9,890 bases of DNA, from positions 1 to 9,890 of the forward strand of contig CAZZHO010000172.1 of NCBI GenBank assembly GCA_964653795.1, read 5' to 3'. A program made the position numbers and the translations under genes. The notes beneath the pieces are model-generated. The model saw only the letters and a program-made list of their open reading frames with translations. It did no database searches and was not told where the DNA came from. Shown here in pieces: positions 6,504 to 9,890 of this stretch. Numbering within the stretch: the first letter of the stretch is position 1; the number at the start of each line of letters is the position of its first letter. This stretch comes from JAWPMT01 sp964653795 (GTDB taxonomy: Bacteria; Bacteroidota; Bacteroidia; Cytophagales; Cyclobacteriaceae).

Positions 6504-9317
6504 CTATCTACTTAAGAAGTGGTTACGTTCGGCATAAATATCCAGGAAGTAATCGTCCATCAAATCATCGATGAAGTAAATAGCCTCACCAGTAGATTTC
6601 ATCTCAGGCCCTAATTCCTTATTGACATTGGGGAACTTGTTGAAAGAAAAGACGGGCTCCTTGATGGCATATCCTTTCTTCACAGGTTTGAATTTGAAGT
6701 CTTTCACCTTCTTGTCTCCAAGCAGGATCTTGGTGGCATAGTTGACGTATGGTTCCTGATAGGCTTTACAAATAAATGGCACCGTTCTTGAAGCTCTTGG
6801 ATTGGCCTCAATGATGTAAACCTTGTCATCTTTAATCGCAAACTGGATATTGATCAGCCCAACAGTTTTCAGCGCCAAAGCGATGCGCTTGGTATAGTCT
6901 TCAATTTGTCGAAGGACGAAATCACCAAGATTATATGGCGGCAACACGGCATAAGAATCGCCAGAGTGAATTCCTGCCGGCTCTATATGCTGCATGATGC
7001 CGATTATGTAGACATCCTCACCATCGCAAATGGCATCTGCTTCTGCCTCAATAGCTCCTTCCAGGAAGTGATCCAACAGAATTCGGCCATCCAATTTCTT
7101 CTGCAAGAGATTCACCACATGTTGCTCCAACTCTTGCTCATTGATAACGATCTTCATGCTCTGACCACCTAACACATAGGAAGGTCTTACCAGAAGCGGA
7201 AATCCAATCTCTTTGCATAATTCAAGTGCTTCGTCCGCATCATCAATAGTACCGTATTGAGGATAAGGGATCTCAAGTTCCTTTAGCAGGTCAGAGAATC
7301 TACCTCGATCTTCCGCCAGATCTAAAGCTTCAAAGCTCGTTCCCAATATCTTGATACCGTATCGGTCCATCTTCTCTGCTAGCTTCAACGCCGTTTGTCC
7401 ACCCAGCTGCACAATAACTCCTTCTGGCTTTTCGTGCTCTATGATGTCATAGATGTGTTCCCAGAAGACAGGCTCGAAATAGAGTTTATCTGCTACGTCA
7501 AAGTCTGTTGAAACTGTTTCCGGATTACAGTTGATCATGATGGTCTCATACCCAGCTTCCTTAGCTGCCAACACGCCATGCACGCAGGAATAGTCAAATT
7601 CTATTCCCTGGCCAATTCTGTTGGGGCCAGAGCCCAAGACCAATACTTTTTTCTTATCCGAAACATGAGATTCGTTCTCCTCAGCAAATGTCGAGTAGTA
7701 GTAAGGTGTCTGTGCTTCGAATTCCGCGGCGCAGGTATCGACTAATTTAAAAACACGCTTGATTCCAGCTGCCACCCTTTTCGTATGCACTTCGCTCTCC
7801 AGACACTTCAAAAGATGAGCAATTTGCCTATCGGCATAACCTTTGGTCTTCGCTTCTTTTAACAGCTCGATAGGTATCGTATCAAGGGTATATTCCTCAA
7901 TCTGCTTTTCGAGCAAAATCAATTCTTCGATTTGGTTCAGGAACCACGGATCTATCTTTGAAAGCTTGTAAATGGTCTTGAAAGGAATGCCAAGCTTGAA
8001 GGCATCATATAAGTGGAATAACCTGTCCCATGACGGGTTTTCAAGGCTATAGAGAATCTTATCCTGGTCTGTCAGCTCTTTGCCATCAGCACCAAGTCCA
8101 TTTCTTTTAATTTCCAGAGATTGACAAGCCTTTTGAAGTGCTTCCTGGAAATTGCGTCCAATACCCATTGCCTCACCAACGGCTTTCATTTGAAGGCCTA
8201 GCTTCCTGTCCGATCCTTTGAACTTATCGAAATTCCATCGTGGGATTTTGACAATCACGTAATCCAACGCAGGTTCAAATAGCGCAGAGGTAGTGCCGGT
8301 GATTTGGTTCTCTAGCTCATCTAAGTTGTATCCGATGGCCAACTTGGCCGCGACCTTCGCAATTGGGTAACCGGTAGCTTTAGAGGCCAATGCAGACGAA
8401 CGAGAAACCCGAGGATTGATCTCAATTCCAATGATCTGATCAGTGACCGGATCTACTGAGAACTGTACGTTACACCCTCCTGCGAATTGGCCTATTCCAT
8501 TCATCATCTTCTTAGCCAAATCTCTCATTTCCTGATAAACAGTATCAGGTAAGGTCATCGCCGGAGCTACCGTAATAGAGTCACCTGTATGAACGCCCAT
8601 TGGATCGAAATTCTCAATCGAGCAGATGATGATGATATTTCCAACATTGTCACGCAGCAACTCCAGCTCGTACTCTTTCCAGCCGAGGATACTTTGCTCG
8701 ACTAATACTTCATGAATAGGTGACGCTTTCAAACCCCGATCCAAGGCCACGTCAAAGTCTTCGGCAGAGTTGACAAACCCTCCACCGTAGCCTCCTAAAG
8801 TGAAGGAAGGTCGTATCACCAATGGAAAGCCTATTTCCTGCGCAATTTCTTTTCCTTTTAGAAAGGAGGTGGCCGTTTCACCTTTACAGACGTTGACACC
8901 AAGCTCGTGCATCTTCAGCCTGAACTTCTCCCTATCCTCAGTAGTCTCTATGGCTTTAATGTCCACACCAATCATCTTGACGCCAAACTTGTCCCAGATC
9001 CCTGCCTGTTCGCACTCTATAGCGAGATTCAATGCAGTTTGTCCACCCATGGTTGGTAGTACTGCGTCGATCTTGTGCTTACTCAATATCTCCCGCACCG
9101 ATTTTTTCGTCAGTGGCAACAAATAGATGTTGTCCGCTGTGACCGGATCGGTCATAATAGTTGCCGGGTTGGAGTTGATAAGCGTTACCTCAATGCCTTC
9201 TTCCTTCAAGGCCCTTGATGCCTGAGAACCAGAGTAATCGAACTCACACGCTTGTCCGATAATGATGGGACCGCTACCAATTATTAGAATTGATTTTATC
9301 GAGGTATCTCTAGGCAT
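6504..9317 (-). CDS. carB: Carbamoyl-phosphate synthase large subunit, without allosteric domain
   Basis: CarB makes carbamoyl phosphate from bicarbonate, ammonia (supplied by CarA from glutamine) and two ATP, feeding pyrimidine and arginine synthesis in the cytoplasm. The 937 residues contain the carboxyphosphate half (about 1-400), the helical oligomerisation region (about 401-553) and the carbamoyl-phosphate half (about 554-937). N-half active-site residues match E. coli numbering: R129, R169, E215, H243, E299, N301 and R303. The C-half equivalents are R671, R711, E757, H784, E837, N839 and R841. The protein stops where the roughly 137-residue C-terminal MGS-like domain begins in the 1073-residue E. 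coli enzyme; that domain binds UMP and IMP. The frame is open throughout, so this looks natural and not a break. carA is not adjacent. A -7 element and a foldable leader lie upstream; DUF4834 follows by 13 bp. Confidence 0.98.
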   Translation of the reverse strand: MPRDTSIKSILIIGSGPIIIGQACEFDYSGSQASRALKEEGIEVTLINSNPATIMTDPVTADNIYLLPLTKKSVREILSKHKIDAVLPTMGGQTALNLAIECEQAGIWDKFGVKMIGVDIKAIETTEDREKFRLKMHELGVNVCKGETATSFLKGKEIAQEIGFPLVIRPSFTLGGYGGGFVNSAEDFDVALDRGLKASPIHEVLVEQSILGWKEYELELLRDNVGNIIIICSIENFDPMGVHTGDSITVAPAMTLPDTVYQEMRDLAKKMMNGIGQFAGGCNVQFSVDPVTDQIIGIEINPRVSRSSALASKATGYPIAKVAAKLAIGYNLDELENQITGTTSALFEPALDYVIVKIPRWNFDKFKGSDRKLGLQMKAVGEAMGIGRNFQEALQKACQSLEIKRNGLGADGKELTDQDKILYSLENPSWDRLFHLYDAFKLGIPFKTIYKLSKIDPWFLNQIEELILLEKQIEEYTLDTIPIELLKEAKTKGYADRQIAHLLKCLESEVHTKRVAAGIKRVFKLVDTCAAEFEAQTPYYYSTFAEENESHVSDKKKVLVLGSGPNRIGQGIEFDYSCVHGVLAAKEAGYETIMINCNPETVSTDFDVADKLYFEPVFWEHIYDIIEHEKPEGVIVQLGGQTALKLAEKMDRYGIKILGTSFEALDLAEDRGRFSDLLKELEIPYPQYGTIDDADEALELCKEIGFPLLVRPSYVLGGQSMKIVINEQELEQHVVNLLQKKLDGRILLDHFLEGAIEAEADAICDGEDVYIIGIMQHIEPAGIHSGDSYAVLPPYNLGDFVLRQIEDYTKRIALALKTVGLINIQFAIKDDKVYIIEANPRASRTVPFICKAYQEPYVNYATKILLGDKKVKDFKFKPVKKGYAIKEPVFSFNKFPNVNKELGPEMKSTGEAIYFIDDLMDDYFLDIYAERNHFLSR

Positions 9318-9353
9318 AATAAGGTATGGTTTTTAGGTAGGTACAAATTGTGG

Positions 9354-9361
9354 CAAAATTA
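9354..9361 (-). promoter_or_regulatory. Candidate -7 promoter element of carB
   Basis: TAATTTTG on the minus strand matches TAnnTTTG exactly and lies 36 bp upstream of the carB ATG, giving a predicted leader of about 30 nt. There is no clear TTTG box 19-21 bp upstream. That space is taken by the inverted repeat at 9363-9422, so an activator or the structure itself may matter. Confidence 0.45.
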
Positions 9362-9362
9362 A

Positions 9363-9422
9363 AGTGCCCCCGTGAAATGGGAGTTAGGATGTGGAAAAAT
9401 AATTTCCTAATAAGGAGGCACT
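9363..9422 (-). terminator. Stem-loop between the amidotransferase and carB genes
   Basis: On the minus strand AGTGCCTCC (9414-9422) pairs with GGGGGCACT (9363-9371) over 9 bp including one G-U pair, and a T-rich run (TTTAATTTTG) follows. The enclosed segment can form either TTAGGA/TCCTAA (9384-9389 with 9405-9410) or GGAAA/TTTCC (9393-9397 with 9403-9407), which exclude each other. The stem begins three bases after the amidotransferase stop codon, so termination of that gene is the simplest reading. A carB control element is the alternative. Confidence 0.5.
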
Positions 9423-9425
9423 AAT

Positions 9426-9890
9426 CTATTTAACAAAATCTAGCACCCAGGACCGAATAAGATCAGTATCAAGCGGCTTTTCCATAGTGGCATCAGCTTG
9501 CTCAATCTTATCCGCACCTATTTTGTCTACCCGTGTGTCATAGACTGCTTTATTATAGGACTTGGTAAACTCAGGATGACCCTGAATACCCAAGATATTT
9601 TGCCCAACCTGGATCATTCCAAATGGACAATACACACTTTCGGCAATCACTTCCCCGTAGGGTGGCAACTCGACTATCTGATCCTGACACAGCATGGAAA
9701 TACTGAATTTCTCAACCTGTGGCTTCATCCAGTCTTTATCACCGATAATTCGGAAATCATGCACGCCAATACTCCATCCGGATCGAGCTGGGGATACTTT
9801 TCCTCCCAATGCATGGCCAATCAATTGGTGTCCAAAGCAAACGCCAAAGAATTTCTTGCCATAAGATTCAATGTCTACTAAAAGCGATGA
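9426..9890 (-). CDS. Class I glutamine amidotransferase (GMP-synthase-like), 5' end outside window
   Basis: The reading frame stays open to the right edge, so only the C-terminal 154 residues are seen and the true start is beyond 9890. An apparent TTG start at 9822-9824 is an internal leucine. The fragment has the nucleophile elbow GVCFGHQ (Cys codon 9837-9839) and the His-Glu pair in GIQGHPEF (His codon 9576-9578), completing a class I amidotransferase Cys-His-Glu triad. GWSIGVHDF and the QDQIVELPP loop resemble stand-alone GuaA-like amidotransferases (COG0518, YfeJ type) and not the CarA C-terminal domain. Such proteins hydrolyse glutamine to transfer ammonia, but the acceptor is usually unknown. 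The loop reads CQDQ where relatives usually have HQDQ. It lies 108 bp upstream of carB on the same strand. Confidence 0.88.
   Translation of the reverse strand, partial: SSLLVDIESYGKKFFGVCFGHQLIGHALGGKVSPARSGWSIGVHDFRIIGDKDWMKPQVEKFSISMLCQDQIVELPPYGEVIAESVYCPFGMIQVGQNILGIQGHPEFTKSYNKAVYDTRVDKIGADKIEQADATMEKPLDTDLIRSWVLDFVK

Noticed and set aside
6504..6506. carB as a frameshifted or truncated pseudogene
   Set aside because: The frame is continuous, all catalytic residues are present, and the end matches a domain boundary with a closely spaced downstream gene.
9822..9824. TTG as the start codon of the amidotransferase gene
   Set aside because: The open frame continues upstream to the window edge and encodes the catalytic GVCFGHQ motif, so this TTG is an internal leucine.
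9426..9890. Reading the partial amidotransferase upstream of carB as CarA, the CPS small subunit
   Set aside because: Its motifs (GVCFGHQ, GWSIGVHDF, QDQIVELPP, GIQGHPEF) fit stand-alone GuaA-like amidotransferases better than CarA, and the 108-bp gap does not suggest a carAB pair. The N-terminal part outside the window would settle it.

Overview
The window looks like a conserved chromosomal segment from a marine-type Bacteroidota, probably Cytophagales. The evidence is a DUF4834 protein, a Bacteroidota-style S8 peptidase with a GTG start, an AccD without its zinc finger, a CarB without its allosteric domain, and -7 promoter elements matching TAnnTTTG. Start codons have A/T-rich leaders and no convincing Shine-Dalgarno sequences. 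Nothing indicates an insertion sequence, prophage, CRISPR array, tRNA or rRNA.

Layout. Positions 64-514 carry two small plus-strand membrane-protein genes: an unrecognised 83-residue protein and a 61-residue PspC-domain protein. Everything to the right is on the minus strand. Read in the direction of transcription, from the right edge: a class I glutamine amidotransferase cut by the window end (9426-9890), carB (6504-9317), a DUF4834 membrane protein (6263-6490), an exported helical protein of unknown function (5704-6123), accD (4787-5626), nqrF (3369-4667), a degenerate arginase-family protein (2144-3301) and an exported subtilase (504-2084). The subtilase runs head-on into the PspC gene, and their 3' ends overlap by 11 bp.

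How the genes relate. The block joins core functions: carbamoyl phosphate for pyrimidine and arginine synthesis (CarB), malonyl-CoA for fatty acids (AccD), and the NADH-input subunit of the sodium-pumping NADH:quinone reductase (NqrF). The usual partners carA, accA and nqrA-E are not in the window, so this is a run of co-oriented single genes and not a pathway operon. Candidate promoters before carB, accD, nqrF and the subtilase, and a clear terminator after nqrF, support several transcription units.

No evident new multi-gene system is present. The most interesting points are protein-level departures from textbook families: the arginase-like protein has lost two of six metal ligands, AccD has lost all four zinc cysteines, and CarB ends where the E. 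coli regulatory domain begins. From memory the AccD and CarB changes, and possibly the arginase change, are shared by other Bacteroidota, so they are probably lineage traits and not new events. A foldable intergenic element before carB is the best regulatory candidate.
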